This document shows, piece by piece, positions 25,141 to 37,109 of a stretch of DNA of 64,000 nt. The stretch is from Tachypleus tridentatus (lineage: Eukaryota; Arthropoda; Merostomata; Xiphosura; Limulidae): assembly GCF_004210375.1 (NCBI RefSeq), contig NC_134831.1, positions 42,132,035 to 42,196,034 on the forward strand, in the 5' to 3' direction. A model generated the notes under the pieces. That model had not been told where the DNA came from and ran no database searches. It saw only the letters and a list, made by a program, of their open reading frames with translations. Position numbers and translations under genes: made by a program. Positions within the stretch are counted from its first letter, which is position 1. Every line of letters starts with the position of its first letter.

Positions 25141-25400
25141 CTCAGATTCTAAATGCCTAGCTATGAAAGTATTAATCTATTAATATAAAGAGAGATCGAA
25201 AAAGAAAAATGTATACCTATTCAATTACATTAACTCAGAATGTTTCTGATATTTCTTACCAACGTTTTAACCCTAACCAATCAACCTCTACAAAAAACAC
25301 AACAAAAAAACCGACCATTAACGTCCTCTGTAATTTCTAATAATCGTATATAGTTCGAGAAATTTCTTTTTGTGGCATGCGATCAGTTTTAGCCACAGCG
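25141..25400 (-). promoter_or_regulatory. Possible 5' non-coding exon and promoter of the HCFC1R1-like gene
   Basis: On the minus strand, CTGAG|GTAAGTAG at 25141/25140 is a near-perfect donor, and CTATATAC near 25347-25354 could be a TATA element about 200 bp upstream of it. The gene needs a non-coding first exon upstream of 19734. This is a candidate only; transcript data would decide. Confidence 0.25.
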
Positions 25401-25725
25401 AAAATTACAGTTTTTTATTACAATTTTGCTGTATTGTGATATTTTCAAGTACACAAATTTACTCGAAATAGGAATAGTAGTTTACCCTAACAAAAGGCTA
25501 AGCACGAAATAAATTTACACTAAATATTTAGCTCACTGAATTGTGGAAAAAACTAGATACAAATTTCACTGAAAAAAAAACTCTACTTATTCAATCTTGC
25601 AAAAACATAAACCAAAACTTCCAATCAATTAGATGTATGTAAGAAGATTAAATATAGAATTCTGTACCAGGTAAAAATTCTGTCTGATCTAAAATGGATC
25701 TGCTTAAATCTTAAGGAATATACTT

Positions 25726-25955
25726 TGTTTGTTTGTTTTTAATTTTGCGAAAAGCTACACGAGGGCTATCTGCGCTAGCCGTCCCTACTTTAGTAGTGCT
25801 ACTCTTTTACCAACGAATAGTAGGATTGACCGTAACGTTATAACGCCCCCCACGGCTGAAATGGCTAGCATATTTGGTGAGACAGGGATTCGAATCCGTG
25901 ACCCACGGAGTTCGAGTCGAGCGTCTTATCCACCTAGTCATACCAGGTTCTCTTC
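25726..25955 (-). repeat. tRNA-derived SINE, internally deleted
   Basis: Reverse-strand SINE. Its tail side is 'tgtttgtttgtttttaattttgcgaaaagctac', given here as the landmark 25726-25757. The head contains box B (GGATTCGAATCC on +) near 25887. About 70 bp of the body between 'tttagtagt' and 'gctactctttt' is missing compared with the copy at 38338. Confidence 0.85.
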
Positions 25956-26713
25956 TTCAATCTATTTATTTGAATATGATAAAATCTCAAAGACTACAAT
26001 TGTCATCATGTCACTTTATCCCTTCCAATGTAGGGTAAAGGTAAAGTACCTGTTTTCTAGTTAATAAAAGAAATTAAAATTTCTATCATATCGCGTACTT
26101 TGTTTTTAATACAGAGAAATGGTCAAAGGAGCCTCTAAGTTTCTTTCATTAAAGTTATTGACAAAACTGCGTCAGTCAGTTAAGATGTTTCTCTACTTTC
26201 TTACAGGAAAAAAATTACTGTAAAGCAGCAATTTTCAAACTTTAGTAACCCAAAGACCTAGTTTAATTGTTTCTCGGACCCACAAACCTTACCATCTCAA
26301 CTGAATCTAGAAGTTTTATCGTAATATTGATGGGGGAAAATCGTTAACCAGATTGTCCACTACGACCAAAAATTTCCACATATGAATGTTATAATTACAA
26401 TCTTGGTAAATACATAGCATGGGCATTCTTCAAATGTGTAACATCAGCCAGCTCATTCATCAAGGACTCTTTTAATTTCAAATCTAACCTTAATCAACTT
26501 AAACATAAAGCCTTAATGGCCAGTTTCGATGTAATATCCCACTTTACAGAACTCCCAACCACTGAAGCCTGCAAGATAGCCTTAGAACTCTATATCCGAG
26601 ACCCTAACCCATCAATAGGCATTTGACCAATTAGTAACCCTTATAGATAGAATTTACCATGATGAAGGCAAACTTCTTGTTTAACCATATATATATACAA
26701 ACAAATTTTAAAC

Positions 26714-27070
26714 ATGGGCAATCCAGTATCACCAGTTCTAGTCAATATTTTTATGACACAAGTTGAAACACAAGCAATTAATACAGCATTACATCTACCA
26801 CTATACTGGTACAGATGTGTAGACGATACGATTGCGGGATTCACATCTACAGAACACGATCTTAATTTTTTCAATCACCTTAACTCTACACATCCCAACA
26901 TTAACTTCACATGTAAACAGGAAGAAAGCAATCAAATATCATTTCTTAACCTCAAAATTACAAGAACCGATACACAATTTAAAACAGAAATCCACGAAAA
27001 ATCAGCCATACTGAACTATACATTCTTTGGAACTCAGCACACAAAACAAAACAAAAACTCAACATACTAA
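26714..27070 (+). pseudogene. Penelope-type reverse transcriptase fragment
   Basis: A 118-codon frame with MGNPVSPVL, the DD motif in CVDDTIAGF and FLNLKITRTD. These are the palm and thumb-side motifs of PLE reverse transcriptase, which is related to telomerase. Confidence 0.85.
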
Positions 27071-27449
27071 AAAACCAAATAAACAGAGCCATAAAACTAT
27101 TCTCACCAGATAAAACTGACGACGAATAAGACAAAATGAAACAATACTTCATCAACATCAAGTTTCCTCCACAAACCGTAAAAAAAAAAAACATTATACG
27201 CACACATCTAGACAAAAAGCAAAGTCAACTAACAAAAGTAAATATGCCCCATGATTTAAAAAAAAAAGCATGAAACCATATACTGTTGCATACCATATAT
27301 TCCCGACATCAGTAGAAAAATAATCAAAATTTGGCAAAAACTAGTAACAAAATATGACATTCCAGTTAACACCAAATTTATTCAAAAAAACAGTCACAGA
27401 ACTAAGGTCTATACTGTGTAAAAAACTACACTGACAAACACAACACCAA

Positions 27450-27723
27450 CATTATTTATAAAATACAATGTGATAACTGCCACGACTTCTATATTGGAGA
27501 AACAAGTAGAAAAATGGAAATCAAATTCAAAGAACACAAAAAGTCAACTTCACACGTTTTCGAACACTGCAAATCAAATAAACACAACATAACCACAGAA
27601 AACACCCAAATACTAAATAAAGAAACAAACATAAACAAACGCAAAATTAAAGAAGCCTTACTTATACAACAACTCAAGCCCAAAATAAACCAATACAAAG
27701 GAACACCTTTATACCTATATTGA
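27450..27723 (+). pseudogene. GIY-YIG endonuclease domain of the Penelope-like element
   Basis: FYIGETSRKMEIKFKEHKK, then HVFEHC and 'LLIQQLKPKINQYKGTPLY'. The GIY-YIG order, catalytic Arg and a late Glu region are visible. The frame is open from 27514, and the start of the domain lies just upstream in a second frame. Confidence 0.85.
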
Positions 27724-27834
27724 TAAATATATCAAACATCTAAGCACGTCCCCTACATTCCTACACTCAATTACACAACCGCCTTCAAACATGTGGTCAG
27801 CTATCGGTCAGTAACCCTTTCTTTCTTTGTAAAC

Positions 27835-27861
27835 CTGACGATGACCGAAGAAGGTCGAAAC
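27835..27861 (+). ncRNA. Hammerhead-ribozyme-like core of the Penelope element
   Basis: CTGACGA (27835-27841), then a 4-bp stem GACC/GGTC closed by GAAGAA, then GAAAC (27857-27861). This is the CUGANGA...GAAA arrangement of hammerhead ribozymes, which are known in Penelope-like elements. One unpaired T (27842) precedes stem II, and I could not define stems I and III or the cleavage site, so activity is doubtful. Confidence 0.45.
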
Positions 27862-28979
27862 GTTGTTCGCTCCTCTACATAGTGCTTTCTCTACTCATAC
27901 CAGCCGTTTTTACATATATGATATACTATATGTTCTCTACCAATTTAGTTAACATTTAAATTACAAAACAATTATTATTTTTTGTAGTTAAACTTTTGGA
28001 GACAGGGAGATGTTTAAGCAAGCTACTAACTTTTACTTTTTGTAGACGTAAACAGAACTGCAAATAATGAGTTGTCTGGTTTTCTTACATTAATATTAAA
28101 GCATTTAATCAACATCCTGAGTTACTCTTTTCAGCAAATCAAATAGTGACTGCAAACAGTTATGCCCTTAGTTTGCACACTTCTCACTAGCTAACTAAGG
28201 TAACTAGTGTAATCCTTGTTCTTTTGTGTATTAGTGCTAACGAACTATGGTTTATTAGCATATTTAAGATAATGTTTGGGCTCAAGACTTGAAATTGTTG
28301 TGTTTTTGTGCAGATTATATTTGTTCATAATGGACCAGGTAGATTTCTGCTAAATTACTTTTCTTTAATTGTTACGTTGTTTCATTTTCTGAGAACCCTT
28401 CCAGACGTCGTAGTGATTTGTTTTACTGTCATTTACAGGAATGAGCACGACACTCTAGAGTGTGCTTCAGTGCTATTAAGTTTGCTATGAGCAAACGATT
28501 TTACAGTTTGTTTCGTGAAAGAGGGGGAAGAAGTTTCTTGTAGTGTTTGCACCATGACTATTATTGTATGTATTGAAGTGTAATAGCTTCTTTTTGATAA
28601 AAACCAAAGTAAGGGTTTAGATTTCACCGAGGCTATTTGGACTTTGCTTTTACAGTGATGTTTTTACTTGTATGGGTTATATTTAGTTTTCATTTGTTGG
28701 ACTTTAACTTAATGTGAACAGGTGTACATTGTTCCTGGTGAATTTTTAATAAAGGATTCTCATCATCATTTTCTCATACAGTTTCGCACACTCTTACATA
28801 TCACTTTTCATAATGTACTGTTTTGTGTTTGCAAATTTGCAAGCCATGTGATTAAATATTTATTTTTATAAGATTCGAATCTTGTCTTTTTCCTTGCAAT
28901 CAGTTGCAACATGAAGGAAGAATAATCTCAAAAGCCGACGCCAAATAGCCTTTATTTTTCTCTTTATTCTGCACTTAGG

Positions 28980-31900
28980 GTAAAAGGGAAAGTAGAGGAA
29001 CCTGGTGCCGTGATTAAAGGATCTATGGATGTAGAAGGTGAAAGAAGCATGTTGATAAAAACCTAGTGAGTATACCAGTCTTACTGTATAAATGCACTTT
29101 TCTGTGTCATGCAGGATGTACGATCTGGGGGATTATGAGCTGCTACATGAGACAACTTAGTTACCACACAGTGGTTGTATCTGAGGGAAATCATCTCCTA
29201 AATCTAGAACTTTTAACTTAAATGTAAAAGTCCCTAGAGACCATTTGCCTTCAGCTAAAATTCCTCATGAAGCTCTACCCCTGAGGCTAAGCCTCGGAAG
29301 TGAAGCTCATTGAATAGAAGATTGTGAGGAAAACTACTGATAGCTTAGGGAGTTTGTGAACCAGTAGGGAAGTCGCTGTAGAGCTCATCAAACTATTTCA
29401 ATCAGATAACAACTGTTTCCTACTTGGTTGCTCTCTCTGTTTAGAAATGAGAAACACCAATGGTGAACAAGTTCCATAACCATCAGTTCTTTCGCTGGTA
29501 GAAGAGACAATGGTCAAGTGACAGGTGATTCATGAGTTATCATTAATGGATAGTCTGCCAACAAGAGTCACTTCATTAGCAGATGAGATTCTGTGCTTTT
29601 GTCAGAGAGCTTGGTAATTGTTGTGGCATATAACTCTTTTCTGTGGAGAGTCTGGATTGAAATAATGTTGATGGAGGAAGCCTGCCAAAATGAACTACAC
29701 CAGCAGTTGGTAGGATGAAGATACCTCAGATACAATAAAAAAAGAAAAGGTATGGACTCTCTACAAGGCAATTAGTCAATAAGCCATGAGCTAGAGTTGA
29801 GAAGCCATTGGCTAGCAAATGCTGTAAATGAATTCAGGATTGTTGATAGATGAGCTAGAAATCCCTCGTCAAGGATAATGGTGGCTTTTGTGGCAGGCAG
29901 GAACTTTGCCAATAAGAGAAGTTTCCAACTCGCAGTGAATGAAGAGGTTATCACTGGCGGACAAATTCCAATTTAAATATATGTAATGTCATTCAGCAAT
30001 ACAATGAATGTCATCTTCTTACAAAGTAATTACATGATGAAGGAAGATGTACCATGAGTGGACAAAGTTTACCTAAGCAATATCTGTAGCCATCTGGCAA
30101 TGCAGTGAATGCATTCTCTCTATGCATAAGAAGGGTGAAGACTGCAAGATTCTCACTGAGAGTAGAGGCGAGTTGCTGAGACAACTGAAAGTTATAAAGT
30201 CACCATAAATATGGCAGGACCTTCTTATCATATGTTTTCTGTATCTTGCCATTTAGTGGCCTTGGGGTCCCAAGTCAACTTGTCCAAAGGTGGGGCTCTC
30301 AGACTCAAAATCTTTACGGTACCTCTTTCATATCAGACAGACATAACTGACACAAATTCATAGAAAACTCACAAGATATCTTCATCAATACCGCAGGTGA
30401 ATGTGATCAACGTTAATCATATCTCTACTCACATGTTCAAGGGAGCAGAAAGAATAATTAAGACTGTATCAATTTTTTCATAGGCTCTGGCAGGTCATTG
30501 CCTTGAACCATTGCTGCTGTGTATAATTGTTCCACTAGACAATGGCACTGAAAATGTGAAAAAGAAACAATTGTGTGACTAAGATTCAGTAATGACCTAG
30601 TTACACAAACTGTTAATTCGACGGAAAAATTATGCTGTTCACCAGGCTCATGGAGTCTGGTAAAAAATGTCGTTTTACTGATGTTTATGTGCTGCTTGCA
30701 TGTTAAGAAATCTTGAATAGTTCACTGAAAGGCTTTTGAGTGAAGCAATGAGGTATCACTTATACATGTGAGACATCATCATCTTAAGAGATGTGGTGTC
30801 AGAAACAAATGAGTTTCTGGTAGTCATCGAAATCATTGCCAGCAAAATAGGAAACCAATGGCAGCAGTATTCATGGTTCCTGAACAAATTACGTAACCCA
30901 AAGGGGTGCCCACCATGGACTACAGAGAATGGAGCAACAAGGCCACAGGACACACCAATGTGATTTGCTTGCATCTTGCCTGGAAGCAAGATAGTGGGAT
31001 ACTTCTATAAAAACTGATTGCACAAACCATGGAGGAGGACCTGCAATAACAGTGACTGAAGCTCTGGGAAACTAACAGAGTCTGAGTTGGGTCTGGTCCT
31101 GAATTGAGAAAGTACAACTGTATTTTGGTGATACAGTTGGTGGTAATTAGTTCTGCTTTGTCAAGCCTGAACAGTAGTTGACACGTGCTTGCATGTATGC
31201 ATATTAAGAGGACGAAGTACATGGTGTAGACAAGAGCTACAAGAACCCTTGTAGAGACGACTATGGGTTGGTGCTGTCACTACTACCAGTGGACACATAT
31301 TTTGTTCTTTTTTTTGGATGTATAAGGAGAGCATGTTTTGAAGTGCATCTGGATTCCATGACCTATAGTACAATGATGTGTGCTCACACACTTAGTAACT
31401 TGATTTTTCCATAGTAGGGATGGAGTAATGTGCAATCTACTAATTTTTCCTATGCAGCAGGTGAACCAAGTTTCAGTGGGAAATGTTTCCATTGCCAAGC
31501 TGAACTTAGCAAGGAACAGTAGATCTTTCAAATTTATATAGTGAAAAGAACTGTAGTACCAACAAACACATGAATGGTGTGCAATGGTTTACTATAGACC
31601 TGATTTATTATGTTGATGTAATGTAATGCAGCATTGCTGTCAAACCAATATATGAAACTCAGTCGTCTAGTTAGCAAGCAAAAATGCTGTAGCAAAGATT
31701 ATAATAAACTCATCCAAAGTTGTGTCCTTGTATTGATTTGCAACTATAGCCACTGGAATTGTTATCAGTGCAGCATACAAAACAGTGCTGTCAACATTTG
31801 TGATGCTAAGATTTCTTCTGTTGTTCTGCATCCAAAAACACGTATTGCTCTGTCCATAACCCCTATCCATACCTACCCACTGCTAAGAAAAAGCATGGCC

Positions 31901-32600
31901 GTGCTGGGAGGTTTCCAATGGTTCAGTGCTCTAAACCTGATCACCAGATACTGGCAAGTTGAGTTGAATGATGGGAGCAGTTCCAAAATTGTTGTTCACA
32001 CTTAAATTTAGTAAATTGGACGATGAGCAATGCCTTATAAAGATTTTAATGCCCCTGTTACTTTTTAAAGGATGATTAAACTGAAACTTAAAGGTTTGTT
32101 GGAAAGATGACTGGTATATATGGTCAATGTTTTTGTGTTTGGCTAAAGTTGAGTGTAGTGTTATGAATTTCTTCATAGTTTTAGAGTGGATACAGACTGC
32201 AGAATTAAAGCTGAAACTAGGGAAATACGTATTTAAGCCTATATCAGTAGCATGTCTTAGTTATATCATGGGTAGAGAACAAAAAGATTGTGGCTGGTTT
32301 GAGACTGATCCGAGCCTGAATTGTAGTGTGCAGGGCAAAGAAAAGCCTAATCTCGACACAACAAATTAGAGCCAATTGCTGGTTCTCTCCTGAGAGAATT
32401 GTTTGTGACATTGCTGATATCCTTCCAGACACAAAGGGATGTAACTGATACGTTATTGTTAAAATGTTATTTAAAAGAAGTGGGTCAAAACATATTCATT
32501 GGTTGATGGTTGACACATTGGGATGGAGTATTCAAGTAGACTGGTCTAGACACTTCAATAACACTTGATGTCAGAGTTGTAATAATTGTATGCTGCCCTA
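28980..32600 (+). mobile_element. Degenerate LTR (Gypsy-type) retroelement body
   Basis: Supported at its right end by Gypsy reverse transcriptase (31840-32270). At the left, CCTGGTGCCGTG at 28999-29010 resembles the start of a tRNA primer-binding site after an LTR. Between about 29020 and 31800 I recognise no gag, protease or integrase motif, so the extent is inferred. No LTR pair was found by eye. Confidence 0.35.
31840..32270 (+). pseudogene. Gypsy-type reverse transcriptase fragment
   Basis: Reads 'YPLLRKSMAVLGGFQWFSAL', then YWQVELNDG, matching the Gypsy block 'YPLPRIDD-LD-L-G-KWFSTLDL-SGYWQV'. Further on, WIQTAELKLKLGKYVF matches the 'LGHIV'-proximal thumb motif. Multiple stops lie between, and the catalytic YLDD is not recoverable. 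Confidence 0.7.
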
Positions 32601-33039
32601 AATCCTTAAAGTGCAACTAATGATAAAGGTCCATGATTAAACTATTCTAGATGCTTCAAAAACACCAACTGGTTATAATTAATATACAGGAAAATATACA
32701 AAATTTATTCTTAATTTATTTATTGTTCAAAATGAAATTCATGTCATTAACAGCTATACACATACAAATTATTGGTGTACTGTACCATTATGGTATTTTA
32801 CTTCCTAAAATATGTACAGCTGGCATTAGAAATGTGTTTGTTGAACTTTAAAAATAAAATGACTATTTTACTCATGGGTTCATACTTCTTGTTTACTGGT
32901 TGAGCTGCTTCCAAAACACCTGGTGTTCACAGATCTGTAATTAATGTAAACTGGTCTGTTAGGGGTACCTGAAGATAATGTCGTTTTTCTTCCTTATATA
33001 GTAAAAGATCTCTTAAAAGGTATTTATTTTTCAATCTGT

Positions 33040-33700
33040 TACAATATCCCCATTATTATTAATGAGAATGTGCCATCTTTCAATTCCTCATTGATAGAGA
33101 CAAAAAATTCTGCAGTAGCAGTTTTGGTGTCATCAATATTTCTGAATGTTGTATCACTGAGAAAGTGATACGTAGATCTGAATAAATGCTAACCTGAAGA
33201 GGTACTATCAGGATAGTATGAAGTATAAGGCAGGACTTTCCGATCCAAATTTCTGATCTTTTTCCGAGTCATTCTTGCAAAATGTGGTCTTGATCTTACA
33301 ATATGTTGCAGAGACCCCTTTTTTGCCGATTGGTGCTGGATATTTTTCAATGACAGTCTGGTGCAAGTGGTATAATTGTTGGCAATAGAGGTCTGTGGTT
33401 ATGATTTTATTTTAATAACTCAAAGTAAATTACGACAATGAATAAAGACTTTCTGTGAGTGTAGTTCTGATTAGACTGCCAGAAATGGGTCCAGGGCAGG
33501 GCTAATCCAGTGATTCTTGCACTTGGTATTGACATAAGAAATCCATTTCTCATCTTCCATAACAAGCTAATGAAGAAATGGTTCTTTCTGATGTTTGGCT
33601 ATCACTGAACTGCAAACTGTTATGTATTAGGCTTTGTTGCCATCTGACAGTTCGTGTGGAATCCAAACTCCTTGTTTACTGACCTTCCTCATCATTTTAG
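33040..33700 (-). pseudogene. mariner transposase remnant (C-terminal half)
   Basis: Minus strand in several frames: VSKQGVWIPHELSDGNKA, HQKEPFLH, then MEDEKWISYVN (first catalytic Asp region), NNYTTCT/QLYHLHQTVIEKYPAP, RPHFARMTRKKI, then HLFRSTYHFLSDTTF, followed by 'DDTKTATAEFFVS'. Order and spacing match mariner DD34D transposases. The middle catalytic block QHDNA and the PYSPDLAPSDY block are mutated. Confidence 0.75.
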
Positions 33701-33785
33701 CATGTTATTGAATTATAAACTGTAAAGAACTAAGTTTTTCTGACAACTATTGGGTAGTTTGATGAGAAGGAGGGGGGAAGCCTGG

Positions 33786-33960
33786 CTCAACATCTGACCT
33801 CAGGAAGTCACTGTCAAATTCTATTGGTTTTCCTGAGCAATGGAAATTTGAAAGATCACAATCACCTGATCTGAATTTTCTGAACTACTGTTGGCATTTG
33901 AGGACACTCAAAGCATTTTCATAAACCTCAAAAATCTTTTGGGTTACCTTGATGCTTTTA
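33786..33960 (+). pseudogene. Second Tc1/mariner-superfamily transposase fragment
   Basis: Reads SIGFPEQWKFERSQSPDLNF, then LNYCWHLRTLKAF, resembling the last catalytic block 'W-SQSPDLNPLDY-W--L'. It is on the strand opposite to the adjacent mariner remnant. A short match only. Confidence 0.4.
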
Positions 33961-34443
33961 CAAAACTTGTAAAGCATGCAATATTGAATATGATACCTGT
34001 TAGGAATGTTATTAGTGAATTTTTCTAACTAGAGGAAAGCTGGGTTAACAGAAAATTGATAAACAACAAGGCTTCTTTTGCTTTCTACATCAATTTCACC
34101 TGAAAATAAGTGAAAGCATATAATTAGAAACGTTTGAATTTCAAGTTCCAAAAATAACATTTTCTAGTACCCCTAATAGAAGCTTGAAGAACACCAACTG
34201 ACACACAAGTATTGTGGACCAGTTTGGATACTTCAAGAATACGTGGTGATGACAGCTTTACAATTACTGCATGCTGGTCTAAATGAATGAAGAAAAACAT
34301 GGAGATTACAAGTCTATAATTAATGCAGATTGGTCTGGATTTCTGCAGAACACCAACTGACTCATCAATAATTATTGTAGACTGGTCTGCATGCCTCAAG
34401 AACACTAATTGGTCTATAATATATGTAAGTAGAGAAATAAGTA

Positions 34444-34556
34444 AGTTTGTTTGTTTTAGAATTAAACACAAAGCTACACAATGGGCTATTTGTGCTCTGC
34501 TCACCACAGGTATCAAAACCCAGTTTCTAGTGGTGTGAGTCCACACTTTTGCTCTA
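34444..34556 (-). repeat. SINE of a second family, partial
   Basis: Contains 'aagctacacaatgggctatttgtgctctgc' (landmark 34471-34500) and 'ggtatcaaaaccc', a box-B-like GGTTTTGATACC on the minus strand. A second copy lies at 63021-63115. Confidence 0.7.
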
Positions 34557-35219
34557 AAGTGACACAGTACTATGTTTAAGTAACCTTTTCAGAAAAAAAA
34601 TTCTGAAAGACTAAACCAACTTAATCTCCTCCCCATTTGTCTTGTGGTAAATGTTAAGGTCATTTCTAGTTCTTTGTTGAAACATATATAAACACAGTTA
34701 CAGAGCATTTCAGTCTGTACCTGATGATACCCTTACTTGCAAAACCATGATTGTGAATAAATGATGTATTTTATTTGTGAAATGTACAGTTGTCTTGTTT
34801 ATACTCAATTGTGTAACGTATATTTAATGTAGAATATTTGAGACTCTTTAATAACACTAACTGACAAGTCTATAATCAAAGCAGACTGGCCTACAAGCTT
34901 GAAGTCATGAATATAATACTCAAAAGAACATCTTTAGTATTGTTTCATGATTAACAGATGAAACAAATATCTTTAAGTGTTGTTTTCCACTTCACCCTTT
35001 TTTTTTCTCCTCTTCTTACACATATCTATAATCTTTACATTATACTTGTTTATTTGTCACTGTTATCCTTAGCAGATTAATATTTAAAAAACATGAGAAA
35101 ATGAAATAGAGACTGAAATATGGATACTTTTAAGTGAAATAAAAGAACTTTTAGAATAACTTTTTAATTTTAAGAAAACAAATTTGTAAATATTAAGTCA
35201 AACTACGAGGAAGCCAAGT

Positions 35220-36225
35220 TTTTAGAAACTATTCAGTTTCTTCATTGCTACTAACTGTTTTAAATCCTTAAAGAGTAGACAATGACAGAAGATTGGAAAT
35301 CTGCTAATATCACTCCTCTTTGTCAAAAGAAATGATATTGAGGTCTTGATGTCACTTAGCTGTGAAGAAAATCTTACCTTATAAAAGGATTTATACAAGT
35401 TAGGCAAGTAAATATCAGATAACTTTAAATTATAATAAATGCTAGGCAATACATATGGATCATCCTAATTCAGGCTATAAGTGGTCATTTTTTTTAATAA
35501 CATTAAAAGTGTTATGGAAGAAAAGGAATCTTGGTGTTCCAATTGATCAGTTTCTTATGCTATCCAAGCAGTGTGCTCTTGTTAATAGATTACCAAATAT
35601 GATTTTAGGTTGTATCTAAAGAAATAGTGAGTAAGTCAAAAGAAGTTATAATTTCATTGTGTATGTCACTGATTAGGCCACATTTGGAGTACTGCTTTCA
35701 GTTTTGGACTTCTTACCTAAGGGAAGACATTGAATTGTTGGAAAGAGTTCAGAAAAGAGTTACAAGAATGGTGCCTGGGATGGAGGGGGTTGTCTTATGA
35801 GAATACAATGATACTTATATTTTTGTCTCTTGAAACACACATATGCACACACAAAATAATAATTAAAAGATAACTAATTTGGGCTTTTAAGATTGTTAAA
35901 TGAAAATTTTGTGTTAATGCATCATCTTTTTTCTTATAATTAATTGTGAGAATGTTAGAACTAGGAGGACACAAGTATAAATTATGGCAGGGTGGGAACC
36001 ATATTTGATCATGAGATTTGTATTTTTATTACAACCCTGCTGACTTGTTTAATAGTTTTCCTTCATATGTGGTGGATGCTCTAAATTTATGAGAGTTTAA
36101 GAAAAGACTTGATAAGTATTTAAAGGAAAATGGCTGCTTTGAGCTTCCTTTGTTGTTGATGGGATGGCTTAAATGGACCAATAGGTTCACTGTTGTGCTA
36201 TAACTACTTTAATAAGTAAACTTAA
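35220..36225 (+). mobile_element. CR1-type LINE remnant
   Basis: MTEDWKSANITPLCQKK near 35285-35330 matches the CR1 RT block 'VP-DWK-ANVTPIFKKG'. Then come SLIRPHLEYCFQFWTSYL and 'LLERVQKRVTRMVPGM' near 35665-35780, and the 3' end 'NSFPSYVVDAL...KKRLDKYLK' near 36050-36125. About 2 kb of the usual element is absent between the first two blocks. Confidence 0.8.
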
Positions 36226-37103
36226 ATGAAGTAACCCCCCCTTCCACAGAAATAGTACTTTTTGTTTGTCTGCAAGTTCCTTAGTTTACTCAATTTTGAA
36301 TGAAAATGCAGCATCATTTCATAACTTGTTGTAATTCATCCAAAACTCTGACATTCCAAACCAATTAAAACAACTCATATTTCTAAAGTTAGAGTAATTT
36401 ATTAAAAGGTCAAAATTAAATAAATTACTAATACAACTGTCTAACAGGATAAACACAAATGTCAAAACATTTATAAGTTCTATGATATATATATGTATAT
36501 TGAAATTTAAAAACTATATTTTCATTTTACACCCTGAAAAGCATGAGCACAATTATGTTTTTGAGCCTTTTAACTTTTGATGTACAAATACAAGTTACTT
36601 GGTTGGAAAAGCTAACAGCAATGTAGTTTAAAATAATCATTTTACTGTCAATTATGAGATAAAGTTTGCTAAAATTCTAAAAAAATCCAGAAGAAAAATG
36701 TTCATGTTCTTAAAGAAATATATATTTTTATTGGAAATGTGCGAACTTCAGAGTTCTTTTCTTAGAGAAGTTAGGATTACCAGACATTAGTTATTATCAT
36801 AAAACAATTTCACCGACATAGTAAGGTGGTAAGTAAAAAAGTAAGACTAATGAGCAAAAAAAAAAAAAATTCAAAAAAGTAGGACAAACAATATTCACAC
36901 AGAATTAAAAACCATAATTATAACACATATATAAAGTTTTACCTTTACATATATTCATGAGTATTTCATGAAAACACATTCTGAAAGTAGTACTTGTAGT
37001 TCAGACTGTCAAATATGCTTTATGATTACTATTAAGTGGGAAAACAACAACAAAGTAAGTTCAGATTATTTAACAAATATTTACTTTATACAAAATTCTT
37101 TCC

Positions 37104-37109
37104 TTTATT
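37104..37109 (-). terminator. Candidate ANKFY1 polyadenylation signal
   Basis: AATAAA on the minus strand, about 160 nt after the ANKFY1 stop. Further hexamers lie downstream (for example 36727-36732), so the choice is uncertain. Confidence 0.35.

Larger units (their letters stand above)
26370..27915 (+). mobile_element. Penelope-like element with GIY-YIG endonuclease, decayed
   Basis: Reads + strand: SSFIKDSFNFKSNLNQL and MASFDVISHFTELP (RT palm, first Asp) near 26450-26590, MGNPVSPVLVNIFM then YRCVDDTIAGF (catalytic DD) at 26714-26850, and SFLNLKI. Further on comes 'YKIQCDNCHDFYIGETSRKM' near 27460-27520, a GIY-YIG nuclease with its Cys pair and Arg, ending at TGA about 27721. Frameshifts or stops near 26620-26700 and 27060-27450 make it inactive. 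The 3' non-coding part has a hammerhead-like core. Confidence 0.88.
32541..34900. repeat. Scattered degenerate minisatellite, unit about 52 bp
   Basis: A tandem block of about five units at 34183-34427 shares CTTCAAGAACACCAACTGAC, 'agtctataattaatg' and GACTGGTCTGGATG. Single or partial units recur at 32541-32590, 32641-32690, 32905-32962 and 34843-34900. A 140-codon minus-strand open frame over the block is a by-product of the repeat. Confidence 0.7.

Noticed and set aside
29568-31531. Minus-strand ORFs of 60-100 codons
   Set aside because: No conserved motifs; they overlap the region tentatively assigned to a plus-strand LTR element.
34124-34546. 140-codon minus-strand ORF
   Set aside because: It is a translation of the 52-bp degenerate repeat array plus part of a SINE.
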